From: Corallococcus caeni | Lineage (GTDB): Bacteria > Myxococcota > Myxococcia > Myxococcales > Myxococcaceae | Length of the DNA stretch: 64,000 nucleotides | Reading direction: 5' to 3' | Assembly (NCBI RefSeq): GCF_036245865.1 | Contig: NZ_BTTW01000001.1 | Span: 1,178,001-1,242,000, forward strand | In this document: one piece after another, positions 37,001 through 44,843 of the stretch | Layout: each line of letters opens with the position of its first letter | How positions within the stretch are numbered: the stretch's first letter is position 1 | Program-made: the position numbers and the translations under genes | The notes under the pieces: model-generated | The model's input: the letters and a program-made list of their open reading frames with translations, nothing else | Told to the model about the DNA's origin: nothing | Database searches by the model: none

Positions 37001-38309
37001 CGCGGCCGTTGGCCACCCAGAACTCCGTCAGGGTGCCGAAGATGTCCGAGTTGGCCTCGTTGAGGCCGCCGGACTCGCCGTCGTAGATGAGGCCGGCCGT
37101 GTGCGAGGTGACGCCGTGGGTCATCTCATGGCCCGTCACGTCGAGCACGCCCATGGACCTGAAGCCGCCGGCGGCCGGGAACGAGCCGTCGCCGTAGCTC
37201 ATGCAGAAGCAGCCGTCGCTCCAGAAGGCGTTGTTGTAGAGGTTGCTGGCGTGCACCCGGTTGTAGGTGGGCGAGCCAACGCCGTCCACGCCGTCGCGGC
37301 CGAGGATCTTCTTGTAGAAGTCCCACGTCGCCAGCAGGCCGAAGTGCGCGTCGACGGCGGCCGTCTGGCCGTTGTCGCTCAGGGTGTTGTTGGCACCGAC
37401 GACGTAGTTCTGCCCGTCGCCCCAGGCGTTGTCGGCGTCCGTGTAGAGGGTCAGCGTGGGAACGACGCCGTTCTGCACGGCGGCGTGGTTGACGTCGTAG
37501 GTCCGGATGCCCTCGCCGCCGGCGCGCGTGACGTCGCGCAGCTCGAAGAGGCCCTCGGCGTTCTGGAAGACGTCCAGCGGGACGTCACCGCTGTACTGCG
37601 AGTGGCCGAGGCCCTTGGCGGCGGCCGTCTGGAGCGAGTTCCACTGCTTCAGCACCTCGCCCGAGTGCGCGTCGACGATGAAGTCCGTGTGCTTGACGCC
37701 GTCCTTCGGGTTCTCCAGCTCGGTGTGCACGTGGTACGCGAGCCGGTAGCCGACGACCTGCGTGTCGAAGTCCGCCGCGTTCTGCTGCGCGACCGGCTTG
37801 CCGGGGTAGCGGTTCACGAGCCGCGTCTGGGGATAGACGATGAGCTCGCCCTTGGGCGTGACGGCGAACTCGCCCTTGGGCGCCAGCTCCTGGGTGGCCT
37901 TCGCCACCGCGGACTTCGCGTCCAGCGTGGGCGTCACGCCCAGGCGGATGTTCTTGCGCAGGCCGTCGGTGGTGATGCGGATGTCCCCCGCGGACAGCCC
38001 CTGATGGGTGATGGCCATGGCGCCCCACACGGGGACGCCCTGGTATGTCTGCGCGAAGCGCGCGTGCGTCTGGCCAAACGGATCCGTGCTGGAGCTGGAC
38101 AGCTGGAAGTCGTCCCGCGAACCCAGCCCGAGCTTGAGGCTTTGCGCCTTGAGGTTCGCCAGGGATTCCGCCACACGGGCCGGCTCCCGGAGCTGGAGTT
38201 GCGCCAGCGTGGGTGCGGCGACAGGGGTGAGTTTCTCTGCCGCGAGGGATGAGCTCGCCGAGAAAAGACTGGCGAGGAGCAGAGGCCACCGGGGCCACGG
38301 CTTGGACAT
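34089..38309 (-). CDS. Secreted M4 metalloprotease with dockerin-like C-terminus
   Basis: A 1406-aa secreted zinc protease. Signal MSKPWPRWPLLLASLFSASSSLA, FTP/PepSY propeptide, then an M4 (thermolysin) domain with HEMTHGVTSH (His-394, Glu-395, His-398) and the downstream ligand Glu in GLNEANSDIFG. After the catalytic domain come Ig-like modules (DDRIAPTVVASVSGSAPDL...), two carbohydrate-binding-like jelly rolls (LLINPGFEQDTLGW and LVLNPSFEASGSW), more Ig-like modules, and at residues 1356-1406 two calcium-loop repeats (GDINGDNVVDGEDMGLLAQDYG; NLDGAGSVNDSDITLFVSQFG) typical of dockerins. Start ATG 38309 is used to match the signal peptide; an ATG seven codons earlier is in frame. Operon partner at 32253 carries a cohesin-like domain. 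Confidence 0.93.
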   Translation of the reverse strand: MSKPWPRWPLLLASLFSASSSLAAEKLTPVAAPTLAQLQLREPARVAESLANLKAQSLKLGLGSRDDFQLSSSSTDPFGQTHARFAQTYQGVPVWGAMAITHQGLSAGDIRITTDGLRKNIRLGVTPTLDAKSAVAKATQELAPKGEFAVTPKGELIVYPQTRLVNRYPGKPVAQQNAADFDTQVVGYRLAYHVHTELENPKDGVKHTDFIVDAHSGEVLKQWNSLQTAAAKGLGHSQYSGDVPLDVFQNAEGLFELRDVTRAGGEGIRTYDVNHAAVQNGVVPTLTLYTDADNAWGDGQNYVVGANNTLSDNGQTAAVDAHFGLLATWDFYKKILGRDGVDGVGSPTYNRVHASNLYNNAFWSDGCFCMSYGDGSFPAAGGFRSMGVLDVTGHEMTHGVTSHTAGLIYDGESGGLNEANSDIFGTLTEFWVANGRGSTIGDTGGNWLMAEQLSDFPLRVMFRPSLDGASADAWYPGLANVDVHFSSGPMNRAFYFLSQGVQPLAVSTDYSSTYLPAGMRGIGNDKAAAIWYRALTVYLFPSSNYLSARTSSLQAAADLFGSQSNEYRAVQNAFAAINVGYTAGTYDDRIAPTVVASVSGSAPDLQLQAQANDNVGVARVELYVDGALAGNVTSQPYQLPLDATSLTNGTHALVAVAYDAAGNYAASAPASFSVSNSFDQLLINPGFEQDTLGWTDDPSNINFPVASGPRNGQGFAWLNGYGTTHVDRLWQDVTIPAGVTQAALTFFLNITTSETTTTAVRDTLTLQVRDTSGTVLGTVSTWSNLDATLGYAQQSVDLTAYAGQTVRIFLEGSENASLATNFQVDDFSLRVIRAADAEAPRVTANVAISGTRVGYFADVSDNGFVNAVEFFVDGVSLGNSVKSFSRVVNLSTLTAGVHTLVARATDAGGNAGNSPEVTFYVDTTAAQLVLNPSFEASGSWVSATTRPGSTGIFTSASFAHTGSRVYVFYTNAGPARHSVRQSVAIPATATSAIYSFWLRLYDGAFTDTVAHHTISAKIRDSAGTELATLKTLSNLDDTGGEYFQHRFDLTAYKGQTVQLFFDADQTEAAQVTGGVTQFFLDDVNLVTSTQADLQAPKLAVAVDGSYGTVQLKATVSDNVWTSSLAFLVDDAPVSSFTDVQGVYATAFDTKNLSNGPHQFKATATDKAGNTTERVVTFEVRNSTVQDQGAPHVTASVEGLFETYTMRAEATDDTGVAYVEFYVDGALKGRASSEPYTLPLFPIPLAPGEHVLEAVAYDAYGNFSKATTPFTLLPVTVEFAVAQNVVPVGGSVALQANVANVVNTAVSWSVAEGRVCGTVNADGVYAAPLARGLCHVSAASVVVPTAKAVAAIQVYTGDINGDNVVDGEDMGLLAQDYGTNGSEETNLDGAGSVNDSDITLFVSQFGR

Positions 38310-38785
38310 GGATTTGACTCCACACAGCATTCAGGGGAACTCCCGCCGTCAGCACCCGAGGGGGCGTGCTGCCACCGGAAGGATCACGCTCATGGAGCAG
38401 GGGCCGGACAGCCCCAGACCTTTGCCCTGGTGCTTTCCACCATCAGCGCAATTATCAACCATCATACAGTTTCCAAACCCCAAGGAAATAGGGGGTGACC
38501 CCAAAGGCCACGGACCGGCCACAGGACGCACACGAAGTGCGGTGGCTCCACACTGGGTCCTGGGTATTTGGCGCGGCGCGGCGGCCTTATCCAGGAGGGT
38601 TTGGAATACAATCAATCAAAGACAATCCACCCAGACACGAACAGCCGGAGAGTCAGGGGCCTGGGCGTGGGGGTGGCTGAGTTCGCGCTGGTGGACGCTG
38701 CCGGAGCCCAGCGTCGGACAGGGTCCATGCGCGGTGGTGGCCAACGCCCGAGCCAGGCGCTACCTCGGAGCCATGGAGTCCGTCG
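38310..38785. other. Intergenic region upstream of the M4 protease gene
   Basis: 476 bases with no supported gene. It includes AT-richer stretches (around 38440-38490 and 38600-38640) that stand out against the GC-rich surroundings and may hold the promoter of the protease operon. It also marks the change to the acquired toxin-immunity DNA. Confidence 0.5.
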
Positions 38786-39211
38786 CTAGACTTCTTCAAA
38801 CTCCGTCCCTGTGGCCTCCATGCGTTCCAGGGCTTCTTTGACATCGTCCCGGACAATCAGCGCGATAGCCCAGCCCCGGGGGCGGAAGATTTTGGCGCCA
38901 CCCACCTGCGCCGGGTCGATCCGCATCCCTCGCACGTCCCGGTACCTCCCCAGCTTCTCGGGCCGCCCATCTTCAGGGGTCCATTTCCGGACGTGCCTTG
39001 ATGCTCGTTCGTCAATGCACTGAATGAGTTGGGTCGCCACGAGAATGAAGAACGGCTCAGGGTGGCCCTGTATCTCCACGGGCAGGGTCTGCACTTCCTC
39101 GGGAGCCAGCTCCGTGAGCGCGGAAGCCACTCGGGCGTGGACCACCGGGGCCGCGAACGCCGCTTGTGAGAAGTCGAGCGCCCTGCCGGGTACATCCACG
39201 GGAAGCTTCAA
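38786..39211 (-). CDS. Imm11-family immunity protein, N-terminally truncated copy
   Basis: A 141-aa product matching the C-terminal two thirds of its neighbour at 39253: KLPVDVPGRALDF ~ KLCVPVYRSGAPLDV, VHARVASAL ~ GTRAASVF, FILVATQLIQCIDERASRHVRKWTPEDGRPEKLGRYRDVRGMRIDPAQVGGAKIFRPRGW ~ the same region of the paralog, ending GTEFEEV ~ GGKFEEV. The usual Imm11 N-terminus (F-x-L-x-D-V..., W-F-G-x-P) is missing; the only start seen is TTG 39211. In-frame codons just upstream still resemble Imm11, so the 5' part was probably lost by recombination. Imm11 proteins protect against a partner toxin. May be non-functional. Confidence 0.6.
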   Translation of the reverse strand: MKLPVDVPGRALDFSQAAFAAPVVHARVASALTELAPEEVQTLPVEIQGHPEPFFILVATQLIQCIDERASRHVRKWTPEDGRPEKLGRYRDVRGMRIDPAQVGGAKIFRPRGWAIALIVRDDVKEALERMEATGTEFEEV

Positions 39212-39252
39212 GCGTCCCAGGTCTGGAAGTTCGGCGACTGCAGCGGGGCCGT

Positions 39253-39825
39253 TCAGACCTCTTCGAACTTCCCCCCCAAGGTGCCGCTTGCCTCCAGGGC
39301 ATCCTTGATCTCGCCATCGACGATGATGGGAATACTATACCCCCAAAGCCTGAACACCCGGGCACTTCCAACCTTTGATTTATCGATCCGAAGCCCCATG
39401 ACAGATCGATACTGACCTGCCTTCTCGGGCATCACATCGTCAACGGTAAAATACTGCACCGACCTACAGGCAGCATCATCAACACAGCGTATCTCGCGCT
39501 GCACATTGAGCAAATGAAACGGCCTGGCTTCGCCTACCACCTCAACGGGAAAGAGCTGCACGTCGTCGGAGGCCATCTCACGAAACACTGACGCAGCCCG
39601 CGTACCGACAATGGGCGTGAGCCCCACTCCGGCAAAATCAACATCCAAAGGCGCACCGGAGCGATACACTGGAACACACAGCTTCTCGCGAAGCTCGATA
39701 GGCCGCCCTCGCCTAAACTGCCAAATATCGTCGATCTCGTTTCCCTGAGTATCTGTAGGGTCGCCTAGATACCATCGTCCTTTCACATAAACATCAATCG
39801 TCAAGCTGAAAAAGCGACGTTCCAT
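39253..39825 (-). CDS. Imm11-family immunity protein
   Basis: A 190-aa cytosolic protein of the Imm11 (MXAN_0049-like) immunity family: MERRFFSLTIDVYVKGRWYLGDP at the N-terminus, IDDIWQFRRGRPIEL, then DDVQLFPVEVVGEARPFHLLNVQREIRCVDDAACRSVQYF and the GQYRSVMGLRIDKSKVGSARVFRLWGY core. Start ATG 39825 is three bases after the toxin stop, so the two are an operon. Base composition is markedly lower in GC than the flanks, evidence of transfer. Expected to block the nuclease encoded upstream. Confidence 0.88.
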   Translation of the reverse strand: MERRFFSLTIDVYVKGRWYLGDPTDTQGNEIDDIWQFRRGRPIELREKLCVPVYRSGAPLDVDFAGVGLTPIVGTRAASVFREMASDDVQLFPVEVVGEARPFHLLNVQREIRCVDDAACRSVQYFTVDDVMPEKAGQYRSVMGLRIDKSKVGSARVFRLWGYSIPIIVDGEIKDALEASGTLGGKFEEV

Positions 39826-39828
39826 GAT

Positions 39829-41157
39829 TTACTCCCGAGCCGCCCCTGCAATGAGCTTCCGCAGATCCGACCCCTCACTTACGAGGTCCCTCGCGATCTT
39901 GGCAAGTTCCGCAACCAGGGCAATCCTGCACTGCGCGACTCCTTTGCAGTCCTGCGTTGCCAGATTGACTCGGTTGAATACCTCCTGATGGTACTCGCGA
40001 GGGTGCGGCCCCCGGTGCCCCCGAATTCGGACCTGATTGGTTGGATCATCGAGCTTCATGTCGGCCCTCTTGAACACCCTTTCAAACAGCGGTGTCCACG
40101 GCCCTCCCGAAGCGGTCGAAACCTCGTTCTTGTCGGTGCAAATGTGATGAACGTCGCCATCGGGATCGCCCTGAATACCTCCCCCAGTGCCGACGGCAGG
40201 GCGAGCCCCCACGCCAGCACCGGGGCCCATAGCGACCGCGGCAACAGCAGTCGGAGCAAGCGAAATGTTGAGGACCCCAGCAGACGAGACCGAGATCGCC
40301 TGGACCCCTCCCGATAGTGCGCCGGCAAGTACGAAGCCCCCTTCTGCCTCTGCCCTGACCGCCGCCTGAGCGAAGCCCGGCATTCTCGGCCCCTGAGCCG
40401 CCATCGCGTTCTTACCGCCGAGCGCCGACAGGGCGACGATCACGAGCACGCGAGCGCCGTTGTCTCCAAGGATCTTTCCGAAGCGATGCCCCGCGCGCTC
40501 CAGCTCCGAAACGTTCGCGGCGTCCCTCGATTCGTCCATGAGGCGCAGGAACCCCCGCCCGAGATTCCACACCGGACCTGTACCGAGATAGGCAATCAGC
40601 GATGCAGTTAGCGCAACTGCAATGACCTTCGTAATCGGCTCAGGCGCGACGAGCATCACAAGCGCTGTCCCGATCATCGTCGTCACCATGGCCCGTAAAG
40701 CAGCCCCGTTCACCATGTCTCGGATGGCATCCTCGACGCCTTCCCAGACTGTATCGAGCGCGAAGTAGAGCGCCATCATACGGCGTTCCATCGGCCCGAA
40801 CGTAAGCCCACCCGCCAACATCCCCATGCAGCCGTTGGGGTCGTCCTGTCGCTGGCAGATTCGCTCGTAGGCCGACGGGACGGCTCGCCCCTGAGCACCG
40901 TCAACGACTCCGCCATTCGACGCGAGCAGGGAGCGACGGTCATCCCACTCAACTTCCTTGAACGCGACATCTAATTTCATGTCGAGAACAAGCTGCGTGA
41001 CAGCTTGCTTGAAGGCATCCCGCCCTATCTCGACAGGGTCGGACTCAAGGGGCGTGTAGCTAATTGTCTTGCCGTATCCCGTGTTGAGGTTGACGACCCG
41101 AGTCGTAGCGCATCCGGCCGTCAGCAGCATCAGCACGGCTATTACGAAAGCTCTCAT
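39829..41157 (-). CDS. SitA5-like polymorphic lipoprotein toxin with C-terminal AHH nuclease domain
   Basis: A 442-aa lipoprotein toxin. Signal MRAFVIAVLMLLTAGCATT has a perfect lipobox. The middle region matches, from memory, the Myxococcus paralogous lipoprotein family TIGR02269 (SitA5): DVAFKEVEWDDRRSLLASN, CQRQDDPNGCMGMLAGG, two hydrophobic helices (GTALVMLVAPEPITKVIAVALTAS). The C-terminal 337-398 is an AHH/HNH-like nuclease: DVHHICTDKN, GGPWTPLFERVFKRADM, LDDPTNQVRIRGHRGPHPREYHQEV. SitA toxins move between kin through outer-membrane exchange and kill recipients lacking the cognate immunity gene. Imm11 gene follows 3 bp downstream. No SitB-like helper is seen upstream. Start ATG 41157 chosen for the lipobox. 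Confidence 0.88.
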   Translation of the reverse strand: MRAFVIAVLMLLTAGCATTRVVNLNTGYGKTISYTPLESDPVEIGRDAFKQAVTQLVLDMKLDVAFKEVEWDDRRSLLASNGGVVDGAQGRAVPSAYERICQRQDDPNGCMGMLAGGLTFGPMERRMMALYFALDTVWEGVEDAIRDMVNGAALRAMVTTMIGTALVMLVAPEPITKVIAVALTASLIAYLGTGPVWNLGRGFLRLMDESRDAANVSELERAGHRFGKILGDNGARVLVIVALSALGGKNAMAAQGPRMPGFAQAAVRAEAEGGFVLAGALSGGVQAISVSSAGVLNISLAPTAVAAVAMGPGAGVGARPAVGTGGGIQGDPDGDVHHICTDKNEVSTASGGPWTPLFERVFKRADMKLDDPTNQVRIRGHRGPHPREYHQEVFNRVNLATQDCKGVAQCRIALVAELAKIARDLVSEGSDLRKLIAGAARE

Positions 41158-41541
41158 GTGGCCCCCAGGTTCAGCCGCCAGCATCAGCAGCGATCCGCCA
41201 CATACCAATCGGATCTGACAACCCCAAAAGCTCGCTAGAATTCGTGGCTATCGGCAGACATTTCCACCCCAGACGAACGCCCCATTGACAAACGGTATGC
41301 TGTAGGCAGCGACATGCCTTGTCGGCAGAAGGTACGCGCCGAGCAGCTCGTTTCCCAGCCATCCGGACGGCCCTTCATCCAGTCCGGGTCCAGGGGGCTG
41401 CCCCGCCGACCGCGATCGCCCGACAGTTACCCTCGAGGCCCGCCCTAACGTGCATGCCAGGCCGGAGGGCGTGATCGGCGGCGACGGTTAGGCCCGGGGT
41501 TACCCACTCCTCGGCGACCTTCGCGGTGTCACGCTGTCGGG
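41158..41541. other. Region between toxin gene and capsid fragment
   Basis: 384 bases without a confident gene. On the minus strand, just after the capsid fragment, an open stretch (about 41541-41375) reads RQRDTAKVAEEWVTPGLTVAADHALRPG..., which could be a remnant of a small phage protein, but no start is convincing. The part next to the toxin gene (41158-41330) is AT-richer and probably carries the toxin promoter. Confidence 0.4.
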
Positions 41542-42342
41542 TTAGTAGGTGATCGAGCTGAACGCCTTCGGCTGGCGCAACCGGAAGTCGCCCTTTACGA
41601 TCGCGCGGATGGTCGTCTCGTCGTGCTCGGCGCGGGTGTCGTGCTCGGAGAGGATCAGGTCCTCGTCGAGCCCGTAGAGGAATTGACGCCAGTCGCACGA
41701 GAACGTGATCCGCGACACGGGTACGCGCGTGGTCATCACGAACGGGAAGCCACGAATCGTCCCCTTGTCGAGCATCTCCCCTCGGAAGAGGAAGAGGCCA
41801 GACTCCTGGAGCTGCATCAGCGCGGTTGCCCGCCTCGGGTGGATGACCCACGCCGCAGCCCCCATGCGGACGTGAGCGGGCAGCGGCAGCTCTACCGCCT
41901 TGTCGATGTCCGCGAGGTAGGCCGACGCGGTCGTGCCCGTGCTCGCGAACACCAGCGCGGCGTCGAGCTGAGCGAAGAGCCCCTTCGGCGCGGCGCCTGT
42001 ACCGTCATTGTTGAAGCCCGCGTCGTCGAGACCATCGGCCACGGTGGAACGGATGTCCTCGCCCACGCCCGCGTCTCCCACGCCCGGCGTGCGCAGCAGG
42101 TTGTTGCTGATGTCCGTCAGCACCATGCCCTTGTGCTCCTTGAGCACGATCTTTCCGTACTTCGGCGCGCTCCTCGGGACGGTCACCCCCTCGCCAACCC
42201 ACTTGAAGACCGAAGTCCCCGTCTGCGTACCCATGTGCAGCTCGCCGCGAAAGGCCTGGGTACGCACGCCGAGCTTGAGCAGGGCCGCGTCGGGCCGCAG
42301 GAACTCGATCACTTGGCCGCTCTGCTGGATGGGCACCAGCAC
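41542..42342 (-). pseudogene. HK97-type phage major capsid protein, C-terminal part
   Basis: 266 residues matching the later two thirds of an HK97-fold capsid protein: SGQVIEFLRPDAALLKLGVRTQAFRGELHMGTQTGTSVFKWVGEG, then NNDGTGAAPKGLFAQLD, WVIHPRRATALMQLQESGLFLF and ending RLRQPKAFSSITY. The N-terminal propeptide and first part of the capsid domain are missing; the frame opens only a short way upstream of GTG 42342 with no RBS. Different in sequence from the capsid fragment at 53680, so from another phage. No other phage genes adjoin it. Confidence 0.75.
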
Positions 42343-42701
42343 GCCCGCCGAGTCGAACTTGCTGAGCTGAACTGGGCTTGGCCCGGCTCCGTGGACAGCG
42401 TGGTTATGCTGCCTGAGCTACCGGTGCGGCACAGGAGACGGCATCCGGAACGGTGGCCGGCAGGGTACGTACTTCCCCTCATAACCTTTCGCGCTACATC
42501 CACGCGCCCGGTTGTAACCGAATGGGTTTCAATCCAAGCCATTCTCAGATGCACGCTCCACTCAGACCCATCACAGGCCCTGTTCTTGCTCTGCCTTTGG
42601 TTGCGCGGTTCTCTTCCCGATGGCGCTCTTCCGGGCCTGTTATTTCCCAGCCCTACCGTTCCGGCCGCGTCCACTGCATCCCTTCAAAGACAGAGGAACG
42701 C
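42343..42701. other. Intergenic region before the secreted-protein gene
   Basis: 359 bases with no supported gene. It joins the truncated capsid gene (acquired) to the chromosome. The stretch around 42470-42560 is AT-richer and could hold the promoter of the downstream gene. Confidence 0.45.
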
Positions 42702-44189
42702 ATGAACCACCCCCTCCACCGGTCCCTCCTGGGGTCCGTCCTGAAGCTGTCCACGGTGCTCGCGCTCGCCTGGAGCGGCGCGGCTGGCGCGCAGACGTAT
42801 ACGCAAGGCGTCACGGACAACTTCACCCTGCCCACGGAGCCTGTGTCGCCCAGCCCGGGCCTGCAGACCTGGGTCGCCGCCAACTACTCCCTCCCCGGCA
42901 TCCGCCAGTTTGATGAGCAGGGCGCGGACCGCTACTTCGCCACCACCTTCTCCAACCTCACCACCGGCGGCCGCATCTGCGGTGCCACGCTCCGCATGAC
43001 GGTGCGCAGCGGCGGCAGCAACGACAGCATGGGGTTGTGGTTCGTGAACCCCGCCGGCGCCTTCGCCGCTCCGGGCTGGGGGGAGTCGCTCGCCAACCTG
43101 GGCATCCCCTGGCTCAGCACCGGCGTCGTGGCGCTCAACCTGGCCTCGCTGCCCGGCACCGGCACCAACCTGCTGCCCACGCTCAACGCTCAGGGCTACC
43201 TGGACGTCATCGTCCAGGATGACAGCGCGGTGGATTCCGCCACGCTGGTCATCACCCGCTGCCGCACGGACGTCTTCATCCGCGACATCCCGAGCGACGT
43301 GGGCGTGGAACCGGGCTCCTACGGCTCCACCCCCATCTGGATGAGCCCGGACATCCGCGTGTGCCAGAACGCCGGCTGCCCGGGCAACGAGAACCCGGAG
43401 TTCGGCCAGACGAACTTCGTCTACGTGAAGCTCAACAACGTGGGCACGCCGCCCTTCCCCACGCCGGCGCCCACGTCCGGCACGCTGAAGGTCTACTACA
43501 CGGCCTCCGGAGGCGCGGCCGTCTGGTCCACCAGCTGGACCCTCATCAACACCGTCACAGTCAGCATCCCGGTGGGAATCACGGAGGTGCAGGTGCCGTG
43601 GACCTCTGTCCCCGCCCCGGGCCACTACTGCCTGCTGGCGGTCTGGGAGGGGCCCACCGATCCCATCAGCTTCCCGCTGCTCCCCGGCTCCAACACGCTC
43701 GTGTCCACCGCCCAGAACAACAACCTGGCGTGGCGCAACGTGAACGTCGTGAACCTGTCGCCGCTGCGCCCGGCCGCGTCGTTCGACTTCCGCGTCCTCA
43801 ACGTGCTGGCGGAGCGCTCGTCGCGTCTGGAATTGGAGGTCCGTCCGGCGGCCGGCCAGGCCTCCTTCATCGAGCGCGGCCAGATGCTGCTCAAGCTGGA
43901 CGAGGCGCTGTGGGCGAAGTGGAGCCGCCGCGGCACGGGCTTCGAAATCGTGGGGGAGGGGCTCGTGCGCATCACCGATTTGGAAGGCGCACGGCTCACG
44001 GACCTGGTGCTGGCGCCGGGGGCGGAGGCGCACGCCACCGTCACATTCCAAGCCGACGTGGGCGACCAGACGGAGACCTTCGAGATGCAGGTCGTCCAGC
44101 ACTCGGAGTCGGAGGCCACCGGTGACAAGGTCGTCGAGCAGGGCGGCGTGAGCTACGCCATCACCCTGGGCCGGGACGTGAAGAAGTAG
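42702..44189 (+). CDS. Secreted protein of unknown function
   Basis: A 495-aa exported protein with signal peptide (MNHPLHRSLLGSVLKLSTVLALAWSGAAGA). It appears to have an N-terminal beta-sandwich (about 32-190, GGRICGATLRMTVRSGG...), a Cys-containing module (RVCQNAGCPGNENPEFGQTNFVYVKLNNVG, a CARDB-like start) and a C-terminal beta-rich segment (about 350-495). I do not recognise the family as a whole. Start ATG 42702, GAGGA upstream. It ends at the left copy of the ssrA repeat, whose hairpin terminates it, and was originally convergent with ssrA. Confidence 0.72.
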   Translation: MNHPLHRSLLGSVLKLSTVLALAWSGAAGAQTYTQGVTDNFTLPTEPVSPSPGLQTWVAANYSLPGIRQFDEQGADRYFATTFSNLTTGGRICGATLRMTVRSGGSNDSMGLWFVNPAGAFAAPGWGESLANLGIPWLSTGVVALNLASLPGTGTNLLPTLNAQGYLDVIVQDDSAVDSATLVITRCRTDVFIRDIPSDVGVEPGSYGSTPIWMSPDIRVCQNAGCPGNENPEFGQTNFVYVKLNNVGTPPFPTPAPTSGTLKVYYTASGGAAVWSTSWTLINTVTVSIPVGITEVQVPWTSVPAPGHYCLLAVWEGPTDPISFPLLPGSNTLVSTAQNNNLAWRNVNVVNLSPLRPAASFDFRVLNVLAERSSRLELEVRPAAGQASFIERGQMLLKLDEALWAKWSRRGTGFEIVGEGLVRITDLEGARLTDLVLAPGAEAHATVTFQADVGDQTETFEMQVVQHSESEATGDKVVEQGGVSYAITLGRDVKK

Positions 44190-44203
44190 CCCGGAAAAGG
44201 AAG

Positions 44204-44239
44204 AGCCTGGCAACCCGTACTGGATTGCCAGGCTCTTTC
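44204..44239 (+). terminator. Terminator at the left att repeat
   Basis: AGCCTGGCAA / TTGCCAGGCT forms a 10-bp stem followed by CTTTC. It ends the transcript of the secreted-protein gene. The hairpin is part of the 63-bp repeat shared with the ssrA end. Confidence 0.7.
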
Positions 44240-44266
44240 ACTGTGGAGGCGGAGGGAATCGAACCC
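44204..44266. repeat. attL: 63-bp direct repeat of the ssrA 3' end
   Basis: A 63-bp sequence identical to 54474-54536. At the right it is the 3' end of ssrA plus its terminator; here it is followed by unrelated DNA, so it is a displaced copy made by site-specific integration into ssrA. The pair bounds the 10.2-kb prophage remnant. Confidence 0.88.
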
Positions 44267-44456
44267 ACGGCCAGCGTTGCGAAAACCCAAGCAGAATCGC
44301 GCCCTTACCTCGCAAACGCCCGGAACCATTCGGATTCGATTTCCCTCCGCATCCCGCCCTGTCCCGGCTCGTCCCAGCACATTCCGCAGGCTCCTGCGAC
44401 ATACGTGCAACATGGCGCCAGCCCCCGAGCAGTGAGGGCCGGCACCGGGCGCCGTC

Positions 44457-44843
44457 CTAGTTCGTGCTGAACTCGTCCTGTGATGCCGCGAAGCTCCGGG
44501 GCGTGCGAATGCCCAGCTCGTTCAGTGCCTCACCCGCCCGCCTCATCAGCGAGTGCAGCTCGGCTTCCGCTTCGTCGGGGCCGTAGACCTTACCTTCCCC
44601 CAGCCATCGGCGAAGGTCTGCCGCCAGCTCGCGCGCCGTCTGGTAACGGTCGGCCGACGACCTTTGGAGAAGCCGGCTCAACGTCACGCGAAGCCCCTGC
44701 GGAAGAGGCTCCGTCAACGCCTCCAGGTCCGCCTGTGTGTAGGTCGCCGCACGCCAGATCGCGTCTTCGACCACGGCTTCACTTCCCGCCAGCCGGGCCC
44801 GCCTGATGGCACGCTCGCGACGCGCACGATCAAAGAGTGCTCC
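44457..44843 (-). pseudogene. C-terminal fragment of a serine/threonine protein kinase
   Basis: About 128 residues matching the C-terminal end of a Hanks-type kinase: VEDAIWRAATYTQADLEALTEPLPQGLRVTLSRLLQRSSADRYQTARELAADLRRWLGEG. The L-x-R-x-S/D-R-Y-Q-T-A-x-E-L-x-x-D-L-R-x-W-L signature is typical. No ATP-binding or catalytic loop is present upstream, so the gene is truncated within the island; upstream sequence shows no kinase homology. Confidence 0.6.

Noticed and set aside
32322-38252. Long plus-strand open frames opposite the scaffold lipoprotein and M4 protease
   Set aside because: Repetitive GRHRGHR/VRHAGG-type translation; the minus strand carries signal peptides, a zinc motif and Ig repeats.
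41158-41541. A SitB-like helper gene upstream of the toxin
   Set aside because: No lipoprotein ORF of suitable length on the minus strand; only a short phage-like remnant.
44240-44266. Left att copy as a separate tRNA gene
   Set aside because: It has only a T-arm and acceptor half; the sequence beyond does not fold as a tRNA. It is the displaced 3' end of ssrA.
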